Assembly: GCF_030272615.1 (NCBI RefSeq)
Contig: NW_026729171.1
Location: 1-40,000, forward strand
From: Cryptomeria japonica
Taxonomy: Eukaryota > Streptophyta > Pinopsida > Cupressales > Cupressaceae
DNA: 40,000 nucleotides
Direction: 5' to 3'
The position numbers and the translations under genes are program-made. The first letter of the stretch is position 1, and every line of letters begins with the position of its first letter. Below the pieces are notes generated by a model. That model ran no database searches, was not told the DNA's origin, and saw only the letters and a program-made list of their open reading frames with translations. Positions 10,040-22,978 of the stretch are shown here, piece after piece.

Positions 10040-10376
10040 AAAATAGGGATCAAGCACCAAAACACAAGTTTCGGGATGCAAAATGGGACCCAAGGACCAC
10101 AAATGCGTTCCAAGACCCATGATGGGTCCACGAGAACAAAAATGTGTTCCGAGACTTAATAAACAAATATTGGGTTTTTAGGAGAAGAAACATGCTCTGA
10201 TTGCCCAAAACGAGAATCGACCCCGAAAAGGCCACAGGCCAAAAGTGGGATGCGAGACAAAAAAAAATGGTACCCGAGGACCAAAATTTGGGTTCCCAGG
10301 TCGAAGACTGGGCAACCGGACAAGAAACGACCTCTAAGGCTCGAAATGAGTCCCGACGACTAAAACTTGACAAGAA
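10040..10376. repeat. A-rich block, unit 2
   Basis: Same block as at 4017-4350 with several homopolymer indels (for example GGGTTTTTAGG near 10,173 and AAAATTTGGG near 10,287). Confidence 0.75.
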
Positions 10377-10388
10377 GCACCCATCAGG

Positions 10389-10889
10389 CACCCTAACTCG
10401 ACACCCATGGGATGCCGACCCACCCGGGCTTCCACCTAGCACACCTTGGCACCCACCCACCCACGCACCCAAACCTCGCACTCCTACTTAGCACCTTTGA
10501 ACCCACAATGGCACTCACCCTGACCCTGGCACCTTGGAACCCACATTGGCACTCACCTTGACCCTGGCACCCACCTTTGCACTCACCTTGGGACCCACCC
10601 TGGCTCCCACCTCGGCACCCACCCAGACACCCACCTTGGTTCCTTGGCACCCACCTTGGATCCTTGGCACCCACCCCGACACCCACCTTGGCACGCAACT
10701 TGGCTACTTGGCCACCCACCTTGGCTCCTTGACGCCCACCCCGACAACCACCCCGTGACCTACCCTGGCTAGGGTTGGTGCACACCACCCTGGTGCCCAC
10801 CTTGGCACCCACCCCATGACCCACCTTGGCACGCACCTTAGTACCCACCCCGTTACCCACCCTAGGACCCACCCCGTGACCCACCTTGG
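10389..10889. repeat. CACCCACC short-repeat array, unit 2
   Basis: Same array as unit 1 with a few one-base changes near 10,393, 10,470-10,490 and 10,785. Confidence 0.9.
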
Positions 10890-13018
10890 CAGGGGTGGGG
10901 TGCCTTGGTGCGCACAACTTGCCTGGGCAGCACACCAGGGCGGGCTCAAGATGGCACCCGCGTTCCGTTTTTTTTCACTATCTTTCAAAACGGAAATTTT
11001 AAAATCTCGTTTTTTTTTTTTTTTTTGCCTTTCTGGAAATTAGTGAAGGCGAGCGCATCAAAGGTGCGCAATGCCTGGTGCGAACCCGGAGCGCTCCGAT
11101 GTGTGCTCCAAGGTGCGGCGTGCACGAAGTCCGAGCCCGGCTTGCCCCGGGTGCGCACCTCGCGTGCACCTTCGCCGGAGGTGAGCACCTTGGCTGGGTG
11201 TGCGCGCCCTGGTGCGCACCAAGGAGCGCTCTGAAGTGTGCTCCAGGTGCGGCGTGCACGAAGTCGGAGCTCGGTTTGCCCCGGGTGTGCACCTCGGGTG
11301 CGCACCTCGCGTGCACTTCGCTGCGGTGGGCACCTTGGCTGGGTTGCGCGCCTTGGGTGGGCACCATGCAGTGCACGAAGTCGGAGCCCGGTTTGCCCCG
11401 GGCGCGCACCTCCGCCAGGGTGGGCACCTTGGTGCGCACAACTTGCCTGGGGCTGCGCACCAGGAAGGGCTCAAGATGGCTCCCGCGTTCCGTTTTTTTC
11501 ACTATCTTTCAGAACGGAAATTTTAAAATATCGTTTTTTTTTGCCTTTTCTGGAAATTAGTGAAGGCAGCGCATCAAAGGTGCGCAACGCTTGGTGCGAA
11601 CCTGGGAGCGCTCCGATGTGTGCCTCCAAGGTGCGGCGTGCACGAAGTCGGAGCCCGGTTTGCCCCGGGTGCGCCCTGGTGGGCACCATGGTGCGCACCA
11701 AGGAGCGCTCCGAAGTGTGCTCCAAGGTGCGGCCTGCACGAAGTCGGAGCCCGGTTTGCCCCGGGCGTGCAACCGCGGGTGGGCACCTTGTGCGCATGCC
11801 TTGCCTGGGCTGCGCACCAGGGCGGGCTCAAGATGGCACCCAGCGTTCCGTTTTTTTCACTATCTTTCAAAACGGAAATTTTAAAATCTCATTTTTTTTT
11901 GCCTTTTCTGGAAATTAGTGAAGGCAGTGAAGGCAGCGCATCAAAGGTGCGCACCTCGCTGCCCACCACGGTGCGCAACGCCGGTGGGCACCCGGGAGTG
12001 CTTCGAAGTGTGCTCCAAGGTGCTGCGTGCACGTTGTCGGAGCCCGGTTTGCCCCGGGTGCGCACCTCGCGTGCACCTTCGTCGGGGTGGGCACCTTGGC
12101 TGGGTTTGCCCCGGCTGCGCTCCGAAGCGGGGTTATTGGAGCGCCGCCTCTTTTTTTGTCGGAGCGTTTGGTGGGGTTTCTCGCATTGGCTCTTCCCAGG
12201 CCCGGTTGCCACCCTGGCGCGCACGAAGTCGGAAGTAGGGTTAATTGCCCGGGTGCGCACCTTTGCCAGGGTGGGCACCTTACCTGGGCTGTGCACCCGG
12301 GCGGGCTCAAGATGGCACCCGCGTTCCGTTTTTTTCACTATCTTTCAAAACGGAAATTTTAAAATCTCCTCTTTTTTTTGCCTTTTCTGGAAATTAGTGA
12401 AGGCAGCGCATCAAAGGTGCGCACCTCGCTGCCCACCTTGGTGTGCTCTGAGGTGCGCACCCGGGAGCGCTACGAAGTGTGCTCCAAGGTGCGGCGTGCA
12501 CGTTGTCGGAGCCCGGTTTGCCCCGGGTGCGCACCTCGCCTGCACCTTGGCCGGGGTGGGCACCCTGGCTGGGTTTGCCCAGGGTGCGCTCCGAAGCGGG
12601 GTTACTGGAGCGCCCCCTCTTTTTTTGTCAGAGCGTTTGGTGGGGTTTCTCGCATTGGCTCTTCCCAGGCCCGGTTGTTGGGTGCGCTCCCACCCTGGCG
12701 CGCGCGAAGTTGGAAGTTGGGTTAATTGCCCGGGCGCGCACCTTCGCCAGGGTGGGCACCTTGGTGCGCACACCTTGGCTGGGCTGCGCCAGGGCGGGCT
12801 CAAGATGGCACCAGCATTCCCTTTTTCTCACTATCTTTCAAAACGGAAATTTTAAAATCTCGTTTTCTTTTGCCTTTTATGGAAATTAGTGAAGGCATCG
12901 CATCAAAGGTGCGCACCTCGCTGCCCACCTTGGTGTGCTCCGAGGTGCCCACCACGGTGCGCTCCGAGGTGCCCACCACGGTGCGCAACGCCGGTGCGAA
13001 CCCGGGAGCGCCCCGATG

Positions 13019-14339
13019 TGTGCTCCAAGGTGCGGCGTGCACGAAGCCGGACCCCGGTTTGCCCCGGGTGCGCACCTCGCGTGCACCTTGGTGCGCACTA
13101 CCTTGGCTGGGTTGCGCGGCCTGGTGGGCACCATGGTGCGCACCAAGGAGCGCTCCGAAGTGTGCTCCAAGGTGCGGCGTGCACGAAGTCCTAGCCCGGT
13201 TTGCCCCGGGTGCGCACCTTCGCCGCGGTGGGCACCATGGCGTGCACGAAGTCGGAGCCCGGTTTGCCCCGGGTGCGCACCTCGCGTGCACCTTCGCCGG
13301 GGTGGGCACCTCGGCTGGGTTGCGCGCCCTGGTGCGCACCAAGGAGCGCTCCGAAGTGTGCTCCAAGGTGCGGCGTGCACGAAGTCGGAGCCCGGTTTGC
13401 CCCGGGTGCGCACCTTCGCCGCGGTGGGCACCCTGGTGCGCACCATGGCGTGCACGAAGTCGGAGCCCGGTTTGCCCCGGGTGCGCACCTCGCGTGCACC
13501 TTCGGCGGGGTTGCGCGCCCTGGTGCGCACCAAGGAGCGCTCCGAAGTGTGCTCCAAGGTGCGGCGTGCACGAAGTCGGAGCCCGGTTTGCCCCGGGTGC
13601 GCACCTCGCGTGCACCTTCGGCGGGGTTGCGCGCCCTGGTGGGCACCATGGTGCGCACCAAGGAGCGCTCCGAAGTGTGCTCCAAGGTGCGGCGTGCACG
13701 AAGTCGGAGCCCGGTTTGCCCCGGGTGCGCACCTCGCGTGCACCTTCGCCGCGGTGGGCACCATGGCGTGCACGAAGTCGGAGCCCGGTTTGCCCCGGGT
13801 GCGCACCTCGCGTGCACCTTCGCCGGGGTGGGCACCTCGGCTGGGTTGCGCGCCCTGGTGCGCACCAAGGAGCGCTCCGAAGTGTGCTCCAAGGTGCGGC
13901 GTGCACGAAGTCGGAGCCCGGTTTGCCCCGGGTGCGCACCTCGCGTGCACCTTCGCCGCGGTGGGCACCATGGCGTGCACGAAGTCGGAGCCCGGTTTGC
14001 CCCGGGTGCGCACCCCGCGTGCACCTTCGCCGGGGTGGGCACCTCGGCTGGGTTGCGCGCCCTGGTGCGCACCAAGGAGCGCTCCGAAGTGTGCTCCAAG
14101 GTGCGGCGTGCACGAAGTCGGAGCCCGGTTTGCCCCGGGTGCGCACCTCGCGTGCACCTTCGCCGCGGTGGGCACCTTGGCTGGGTTGGGCACCATTGAG
14201 CGCTCCGAAGTGTGCTCCAAGGTGCGCACCATGGCCCTCCAAGGTGCGCAGCATGGCGTGCACGAAGTCGGAGCCCGGTTTGCCCCGGGTGCGCACCTCG
14301 CGTGCACCTTCGCCAGGGTGGGCACCTCGGTGCGCACAC
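13019..14339. repeat. GC-rich higher-order array, unit 3
   Basis: Clean copy of the 191-207/128-bp period array of unit 1, with the same number and order of periods. Confidence 0.9.
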
Positions 14340-15577
14340 CTTCTCAATGTTTTCTTGCCTTTTCTGGAAATTGGTGAAGGCAGCGCATCAAAGGTGCGCA
14401 CCTCGGTGTGCTCCGAGGTGCGAACCCGAGAGCGCTCCGAGGTGCCCACGAAGTCGAAAGTCGGGTTAATTGCATTGTTTTCCCCGGGTGCGCTCCGAGG
14501 TGCGCAACATCGGTGCGCACCAAGGAGGGCTCCGAAGTGTGCTCCAAGGTGCGCACGATTCGGAGCTCGGTTTGCCCGGGGTGCGCACACCTTGGCTGGG
14601 TTGCGCACCCTTTGTGCGCTCCAAGGTGCGCACGAAGTCGGAGCTCGGTTTGCCCCGGGTGCGCACCTTCGCCAGGGTGCGCACCTTGATGCGCACGCCT
14701 TGGCTGGGCTGCGCACCTTGGTGGGCGCCATGGTGCGCACCTTTCGTGCGCTCCAAGGTGCGCACGAAGTCGGAGCTCGGTTTGCCCCGGGTGCGCACCT
14801 TGGTGGGCGCCATGGTGCACTCCGAGGTGCCCAAGATTGGTGCGCACCAAGGAGCGCTCCGAAGTGCGCTCCAAGGTGCGCAGGTGCGCGCGAAGTCGAA
14901 AGTTGGGTTAATTGTCCGGTTTGCCTCGGGTGCGCACCTTGCGTGCACCTTCGCCAGGGTGGGCGCCTTGGTGCGCACACCTTGGCTGGGCTGCGCACCC
15001 GGGCGCGCACACCTTGGCACCCCGCGTTTCCTTCATTTTAAATTTTTTTTTTTTACAATCTCTCAAGTGGGAAATTCTATAATCTCAACTTTTTTTGCCT
15101 TTTCAGGAAACTTTTGAATGGAGCGCATCATTGGTGCGCTCCGAAGTGTGCTCCAAGGTGCGCACCTCTGGTGTGCTCCAAAGCTCTCTCCAGCTGCGTG
15201 CACCTGCCCCGGCCGCGCACCCGGCCCCCGCCCAGCTTCGCTCACCTGTCCCGGGCGTCTGGTGCGGAACCTTAGAGTAAGAAACATCACCGTGCACCTT
15301 GGCCAACGTGCGCGACTCGACCGAGCGCGCACTGGCCGAGGTGCACACCGATTTCACCTGGGTGCGCGCGCAGCACCTCGGGCGCACCGGGGTGCGCGCA
15401 CAACGCCCGGGTTGCACCGTGGCCTGTGTGCTCGGGGCGCCTCGGGTGCGCGCTCGGTGTCGCCCCCGCGCGCGCGCGGTAGTGCGGGCAGCGCACCCCG
15501 GCCCGGCCCGGCCCCGACGAGAACGCAAACGGGCAAAAGGTTTATTCAAATAGCATTGCGACGCCCGGCGAAAAACT

Positions 15578-15583
15578 AAAAAA
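15578..15583 (-). terminator. Pol III T-run terminator, 5S copy 3
   Basis: TTTTTT on the minus strand directly after 5S copy 3. Confidence 0.9.
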
Positions 15584-15701
15584 GGGTGCAACACCGGGAC
15601 TTCCCGGGAGGTCACCCATCCCAGTACTACTCCGGCCCAAGCGCGCTTAACTGCGGAGTTCTGATGGGATCCGGTGCACTAACGCTGGTATGATCGCACC
15701 C
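15584..15701 (-). rRNA. 5S ribosomal RNA, copy 3
   Basis: 118 nt and identical to copy 1 by eye, with an intact internal promoter, helix I closure, C at -1 and a T6 stop. The flanks are conserved too, apart from one extra CG in the alternating CG run about 110 bp beyond the 3' end. Confidence 0.97.
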
Positions 15702-16099
15702 GTTATGAGCTTGTCGCAGTGTGTACTTAGCAAACCGCGACCCACGTGCGAATCCACCCCGGCCACCCACCCCCGTCGAGGTGCACACCCTCCCTCGCGA
15801 AGTGCGCCCCGTTCGCCAAGTGTGAGCCCTGCCCGGGTGCGCGCACCTTGCTAGGGCGTCGGGTGTGCACCCGGCCCGGCCTACGTGCGTGCACCTGGAC
15901 GGGGCGTCGTGTGCGTGCAGTGTCCCGTCTGCAACGCGGTGCCCACACACCACCTCGGGCGCAACGACCTGCGCTCACATGTGGGCCGAGTGCACCTTGG
16001 TGCATGTTCGGGGCGCCTCGGGTGCACGCTCGATCTTGCCCCGGTGCACCAAGGCGCTCGGTTTGCCCCGGGTGCGCACTTGGTGCAAGGTGGGCACCC

Positions 16100-16433
16100 A
16101 AAATAGGGATCAAGCACCAAAACACAAGTTTCGGGATGCAAAATGGGACCCAAGGACCACAAATGCGTTCCAAGACCCATGATGGGTCCACGAGAACAAA
16201 AATGTGTTCCGAGACTTAATAAACAAATATTGGGTTTTAGGAGAAGAAACATGCTCTGATGCCCAAAACGAGAATCGACCCCGAAAAGGCCACAGGCCAA
16301 AAGTGGGATGCGAGACAAAAAAAAATGGGACCCGAGGACCAAAATTGGGTTCCCAGGTCGAAGACAGGGCAACCGGACAAGAAACGACCTCTAAGGCTCG
16401 AAATGAGTCCCGACGACTAAAACTTGACAAGAA
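16100..16433. repeat. A-rich block, unit 3
   Basis: Copy of the A-rich block, matching unit 1. Confidence 0.75.
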
Positions 16434-16445
16434 GCACCCATCAGG

Positions 16446-16943
16446 CACCCAACTCGACACCCATGGGATGCCGACCCACCCGGGCTTCCACCTAGCACAC
16501 CTTGGCACCCACCCACCCTCGCACCCAACCTCGCACCCAACTTAGCACCTTTGAACCCACATTGGCACTCACCCTGACCCTGGCACCTTGGAACCCACAT
16601 TGGCACTCACCTTGACCCTGGCACCCACCTTTGCACTCACCTTGGGACCCACCCTGGCTCCCACCTCGGCACCCACCCAGACACCCACCTTGGTTCCTTG
16701 GCACCCACCTTGGATCCTTGGCACCCACCCCGACACCCACCTTGGCACGCAACTTGGCTACTTGCCACCCACCTTGGCTCCTTGACGCCCACCCCGACAA
16801 CCACCCCGTGACCTACCCTGGCTAGGGTTGGTGCACACCCACCCTGGTGCCCACCTTGGCACCCACCCCATGACCCACCTTGGCACGCACCTTAGTACCC
16901 ACCCCGTTACCCACCCTAGGACCCACCCCGTGACCCACCTTGG
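16446..16943. repeat. CACCCACC short-repeat array, unit 3
   Basis: Copy of the array, matching unit 1. Confidence 0.9.
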
Positions 16944-19056
16944 CCAGGGTGGGTGCCTTGGTGCGCACAACTTGCCTGGGCTGCACACCAGGGCGGGCTC
17001 AAGATGGCACCCGCGTTCCGTTTTTTTCACTATCTTTCAAAACGGAAATTTTAAAATCTCGTTTTTTTTTTTTTTTTGCCTTTTCTGGAAATTAGTGAAG
17101 GCAGCGCATCAAAGGTGCGCAATGCTGGTGCGAACCCGGGAGCGCTCCGATGTGTGCTCCAAGGTGCGGCGTGCACGAAGTCCGAGCCCGGCTTGCCCCG
17201 GGTGCGCACCTCGCGTGCACCTTCGCCGGGGTGAGCACCTTGGCTGGGTTGCGCGCCCTGGTGCGCACCAAGGAGCGCTCTGAAGTGTGCTCCAAGGTGC
17301 GGCGTGCACGAAGTCGGAGCTCGGTTTGCCCCGGGTGTGCACCTCGGGTGCGCACCTCGCGTGCACCTTCGCTGCGGTGGGCACCTTGGCTGGGTTGCGC
17401 GCCTTGGTGGGCACCATGCAGTGCACGAAGTCGGAGCCCGGTTTGCCCCGGGCGCGCACCTCCGCCAGGGTGGGCACCTTGGTGCGCACAACTTGCCTGG
17501 GCTGCGCACCAGGAAGGGCTCAAGATGGCACCCGCGTTCCGTTTTTTTCACTATCTTTCAGAACGGAAATTTTAAAATATCGTTTTTTTTTGCCTTTTCT
17601 GGAAATTAGTGAAGGCAGCGCATCAAAGGTGCGCAACGCTGGTGCGAACCTGGGAGCGCTCCGATGTGTGCTCCAAGGTGCGGCGTGCACGAAGTCGGAG
17701 CCCGGTTTGCCCCGGGTGCGCCCTGGTGGGCACCATGGTGCGCACCAAGGAGCGCTCCGAAGTGTGCTCCAAGGTGCGGCCTGCACGAAGTCGGAGCCCG
17801 GTTTGCCCCGGGCGTGCACCGCGGGTGGGCACCTTGGTGCGCATGCCTTGCCTGGGCTGCGCACCAGGGCGGGCTCAAGATGGCACCCGCGTTCCGTTTT
17901 TTTCACTATCTTTCAAAACGGAAATTTTAAAATCTCATTTTTTTTTGCCTTTTCTGGAAATTAGTGAAGGCAGCGCATCAAAGGTGCGCACCTCGCTGCC
18001 CACCACGGTGCGCAACGCCGGTGGGCACCCGGGAGTGCTTCGAAGTGTGCTCCAAGGTGCTGCGTGCACGTTGTCGGAGCCCGGTTTGCCCCGGGTGCGC
18101 ACCTCGCGTGCACCTTCGTCGGGGTGGGCACCTTGGCTGGGTTTGCCCCGGCTGCGCTCCGAAGCGGGGTTATTGGAGCGCCGCCTCTTTTTTTGTCGGA
18201 GCGTTTGGTGGGGTTTCTCGCATTGGCTCTTCCCAGGCCCGGTTGCCACCCTGGCGCGCACGAAGTCGGAAGTAGGGTTAATTGCCCGGGTGCGCACCTT
18301 TGCCAGGGTGGGCACCTTACCTGGGCTGTGCACCAGGGCGGGCTCAAGATGGCACCCGCGTTCCGTTTTTTTCACTATCTTTCAAAACGGAAATTTTAAA
18401 ATCTCCTCTTTTTTTTGCCTTTTCTGGAAATTAGTGAAGGCAGCGCATCAAAGGTGCGCACCTCGCTGCCCACCTTGGTGTGCTCTGAGGTGCGCACCCG
18501 GGAGCGCTACGAAGTGTGCTCCAAGGTGCGGCGTGCACGTTGTCGGAGCCCGGTTTGCCCCGGGTGCGCACCTCGCCTGCACCTTGGCCGGGGTGGGCAC
18601 CCTGGCTGGGTTTGCCCAGGGTGCGCTCCGAAGCGGGGTTACTGGAGCGCCCCCTCTTTTTTTGTCAGAGCGTTTGGTGGGGTTTCTCGCATTGGCTCTT
18701 CCCAGGCCCGGTTGTTGGGTGCGCTCCCACCCTGGCGCGCGCGAAGTTGGAAGTTGGGTTAATTGCCCGGGCGCGCACCTTCGCCAGGGTGGGCACCTTG
18801 GTGCGCACACCTTGGCTGGGCTGCGCACCAGGGCGGGCTCAAGATGGCACCAGCATTCCCTTTTTCTCACTATCTTTCAAAACGGAAATTTTAAAATCTC
18901 GTTTTTTTTTGCCTTTTATGGAAATTAGTGAAGGCATCGCATCAAAGGTGCGCACCTCGCTGCCCACCTTGGTGTGCTCCGAGGTGCCCACCACGGTGCG
19001 CTCCGAGGTGCCCACCACGGTGCGCAACGCCGGTGCGAACCCGGGAGCGCCCCGAT

Positions 19057-20377
19057 GTGTGCTCCAAGGTGCGGCGTGCACGAAGCCGGACCCCGGTTTG
19101 CCCCGGGTGCGCACCTCGCGTGCACCTTGGTGCGCACACCTTGGCTGGGTTGCGCGGCCTGGTGGGCACCATGGTGCGCACCAAGGAGCGCTCCAAAGTG
19201 TGCTCCAAGGTGCGGCGTGCACGAAGTCCTAGCCCGGTTTGCCCCGGGTGCGCACCTTCGCCGCGGTGGGCACCATGGCGTGCACGAAGTCGGAGCCCGG
19301 TTTGCCCCGGGTGCGCACCTCGCGTGCACCTTCGCCGGGGTGGGCACCTCGGCTGGGTTGCGCGCCCTGGTGCGCACCAAGGAGCGCTCCGAAGTGTGCT
19401 CCAAGGTGCGGCGTGCACGAAGTCGGAGCCCGGTTTGCCCCGGGTGCGCACCTTCGCCGCGGTGGGCACCCTGGTGCGCACCATGGCGTGCACGAAGTCG
19501 GAGCCCGGTTTGCCCCGGGTGCGCACCTCGCGTGCACCTTCGGCGGGGTTGCGCGCCCTGGTGCGCACCAAGGAGCGCTCCGAAGTGTGCTCCAAGGTGC
19601 GGCGTGCACGAAGTCGGAGCCCGGTTTGCCCCGGGTGCGCACCTCGCGTGCACCTTCGGCGGGGTTGCGCGCCCTGGTGGGCACCATGGTGCGCACCAAG
19701 GAGCGCTCCGAAGTGTGCTCCAAGGTGCGGCGTGCACGAAGTCGGAGCCCGGTTTGCCCCGGGTGCGCACCTCGCGTGCACCTTCGCCGCGGTGGGCACC
19801 ATGGCGTGCACGAAGTCGGAGCCCGGTTTGCCCCGGGTGCGCACCTCGCGTGCACCTTCGCCGGGGTGGGCACCTCGGCTGGGTTGCGCGCCCTGGTGCG
19901 CACCAAGGAGCGCTCCGAAGTGTGCTCCAAGGTGCGGCGTGCACGAAGTCGGAGCCCGGTTTGCCCCGGGTGCGCACCTCGCGTGCACCTTCGCCGCGGT
20001 GGGCACCATGGCGTGCACGAAGTCGGAGCCCGGTTTGCCCCGGGTGCGCACCCCGCGTGCACCTTCGCCGGGGTGGGCACCTCGGCTGGGTTGCGCGCCC
20101 TGGTGCGCACCAAGGAGCGCTCCGAAGTGTGCTCCAAGGTGCGGCGTGCACGAAGTCGGAGCCCGGTTTGCCCCGGGTGCGCACCTCGCGTGCACCTTCG
20201 CCGCGGTGGGCACCTTGGCTGGGTTGGGCACCATTGAGCGCTCCGAAGTGTGCTCCAAGGTGCGCACCATGGCCCTCCAAGGTGCGCAGCATGGCGTGCA
20301 CGAAGTCGGAGCCCGGTTTGCCCCGGGTGCGCACCTCGCGTGCACCTTCGCCAGGGTGGGCACCTCGGTGCGCACAC
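19057..20377. repeat. GC-rich higher-order array, unit 4
   Basis: Clean copy of the same array, carrying the CTCCAAAGTG variant near 19,190 that is also seen in unit 2. Confidence 0.9.
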
Positions 20378-21612
20378 CTTCTCAATGTTTTCTTGCCTTT
20401 TCTGGAAATTGGTGAAGGCAGCGCATCAAAGGTGCGCACCTCGGTGTGCTCCGAGGTGCGAACCCGAGAGCGCTCCGAGGTGCCCACGAAGTCGAAAGTC
20501 GGGTTAATTGCATTGTTTTCCCCGGGTGCGCTCCGAGGTGCGCAACATCGGTGCGCACCAAGGAGGGCTCCGAAGTGTGCTCCAAGGTGCGCACGATTCG
20601 GAGCTCGGTTTGCCCGGGGTGCGCACACCTTGGCTGGGTTGCGCACCCTTTGTGCGCTCCAAGGTGCGCACGAAGTCGGAGCTCGGTTTGCCCCGGGTGC
20701 GCACCTTCGCCAGGGTGCGCACCTTGATGCGCACGCCTTGGCTGGGCTGCGCACCTTGGTGGGCGCCATGGTGCGCACCTTTCGTGCGCTCCAAGGTGCG
20801 CACGAAGTCGGAGCTCGGTTTGCCCCGGGTGCGCACCTTGGTGGGCGCCATGGTGCACTCCGAGGTGCCCAAGATTGGTGCGCACCAAGGAGCGCTCCGA
20901 AGTGCGCTCCAAGGTGCGCAGGTGCGCGCGAAGTCGAAAGTTGGGTTAATTGTCCGGTTTGCCTCGGGTGCGCACCTTGCGTGCACCTTCGCCAGGGTGG
21001 GCGCCTTGGTGCGCACACCTTGGCTGGGCTGCGCACCCGGGCGCGCACACCTTGGCACCCGCGTTTCCTTCATTTTAAATTTTTTTTTTTTACAATCTCT
21101 CAAGTGGGAAATTCTATAATCTCAACTTTTTTTGCCTTTTCAGGAAACTTTTGAATGGAGCGCATCATTGGTGCGCTCCGAAGTGTGCTCCAAGGTGCGC
21201 ACCTCTGGTGTGCTCCAAAGCTCTCTCCAGCTGCGTGCACCTGCCCCGGCCGCGCACCCGGCCCCGCCCAGCTTCGCTCACCTGTCCCGGGCGTCTGGTG
21301 CGGAACCTTAGAGTAAGAAACATCACCGTGCACCTTGGCCAACGTGCGCGACTCGACCGAGCGCGCACTGGCCGAGGTGCACACCGATTTCACCTGGGTG
21401 CGCGCGCAGCACCTCGGGCGCACCGGGGTGCGCGCACAACGCCCGGGTTGCACCGTGGCCTGTGTGCTCGGGGCGCCTCGGGTGCGCGCTCGGTGTCGCC
21501 CCCCGCGCGCGCGGTAGTGCGGGCAGCGCACCCCGGCCCGGCCCGGCCCCGACGAGAACGCAAACGGGCAAAAGGTTTATTCAAATAGCATTGCGACGCC
21601 CGGCGAAAAACT

Positions 21613-21618
21613 AAAAAA
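21613..21618 (-). terminator. Pol III T-run terminator, 5S copy 4
   Basis: TTTTTT on the minus strand directly after 5S copy 4. Confidence 0.9.
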
Positions 21619-21736
21619 GGGTGCAACACCGGGACTTCCCGGGAGGTCACCCATCCCAGTACTACTCCGGCCCAAGCGCGCTTAACTGCGGAGTTCTGAT
21701 GGGATCCGGTGCACTAACGCTGGTATGATCGCACCC
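21619..21736 (-). rRNA. 5S ribosomal RNA, copy 4
   Basis: 118 nt, identical to copies 1 and 3 by eye, with intact internal control region and T6 stop. It is antisense to the inferred 35S direction. Confidence 0.97.
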
Positions 21737-22134
21737 GTTATGAGCTTGTCGCAGTGTGTACTTAGCAAACCGCGACCCACGTGCGAATCCACCCCGGCCA
21801 CCCACCCCCGTCGAGGTGCACACCCTCCCTCGCGAAGTGCGCCCCGTTCGCCAAGTGTGAGCCCTGCCCGGGTGCGCGCACCTTGCTAGGGCGTCGGGTG
21901 TGCACCCGGCCCGGCCTACGTGCGTGCACCTGGACGGGGCGTCGTGTGCGTGCAGTGTCCCGTCTGCAACGCGGTGCCCACACACCACCTCGGGCGCAAC
22001 GACCTGCGCTCACATGTGGGCCGAGTGCACCTTGGTGCATGTTCGGGGCGCCTCGGGTGCACGCTCGATCTTGCCCCGGTGCACCAAGGCGCTCGGTTTG
22101 CCCCGGGTGCGCACTTGGTGCAAGGTGGGCACCC

Positions 22135-22468
22135 AAAATAGGGATCAAGCACCAAAACACAAGTTTCGGGATGCAAAATGGGACCCAAGGACCACAAATG
22201 CGTTCCAAGACCCATGATGGGTCCACGAGAACAAAAATGTGTTCCGAGACTTAATAAACAAATATTGGGTTTTAGGAGAAGAAACATGCTCTGATGCCCA
22301 AAACGAGAATCGACCCCGAAAAGGCCACAGGCCAAAAGTGGGATGCGAGACAAAAAAAAATGGGACCCGAGGACCAAAATTGGGTTCCCAGGTCGAAGAC
22401 AGGGCAACCGGACAAGAAACGACCTCTAAGGCTCGAAATGAGTCCCGACGACTAAAACTTGACAAGAA
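22135..22468. repeat. A-rich block, unit 4
   Basis: Copy of the A-rich block, matching units 1 and 3. Confidence 0.75.
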
Positions 22469-22480
22469 GCACCCATCAGG

Positions 22481-22978
22481 CACCCAACTCGACACCCATG
22501 GGATGCCGACCCACCCGGGCTTCCACCTAGCACACCTTGGCACCCACCCACCCTCGCACCCAACCTCGCACCCAACTTAGCACCTTTGAACCCACATTGG
22601 CACTCACCCTGACCCTGGCACCTTGGAACCCACATTGGCACTCACCTTGACCCTGGCACCCACCTTTGCACTCACCTTGGGACCCACCCTGGCTCCCACC
22701 TCGGCACCCACCCAGACACCCACCTTGGTTCCTTGGCACCCACCTTGGATCCTTGGCACCCACCCCGACACCCACCTTGGCACGCAACTTGGCTACTTGC
22801 CACCCACCTTGGCTCCTTGACGCCCACCCCGACAACCACCCCGTGACCTACCCTGGCTAGGGTTGGTGCACACCCACCCTGGTGCCCACCTTGGCACCCA
22901 CCCCATGACCCACCTTGGCACGCACCTTAGTACCCACCCCGTTACCCACCCTAGGACCCACCCCGTGACCCACCTTGG
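22481..22978. repeat. CACCCACC short-repeat array, unit 4
   Basis: Copy of the array, matching units 1 and 3. Confidence 0.9.

Larger units (their letters stand above)
6038..12082. repeat. 6.04-kb 5S-bearing IGS unit, copy 2 (indel-rich)
   Basis: Same order of blocks as copy 1, but from about 6,690 to 11,940 it carries dozens of single-base insertions and deletions, many in homopolymers. It also lacks about 34 bp around 6,750, which removes the left arm of module M2, and has a short duplication of GCAGTGAAG near 11,926. Neighbouring units do not share these changes. Either this copy is decaying or the consensus here was not polished. Confidence 0.95.
12083..18119. repeat. 6.04-kb 5S-bearing IGS unit, copy 3
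   Basis: Nearly identical to copies 1 and 4. Private changes include a deletion near 12,789 (two bases of GCGCACCAGGG), a T insertion near 13,099, an extra C near 15,021 and 15,227, and one extra CG in the CGCGCGCG run near 15,470. The 5S gene is intact. Confidence 0.95.
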
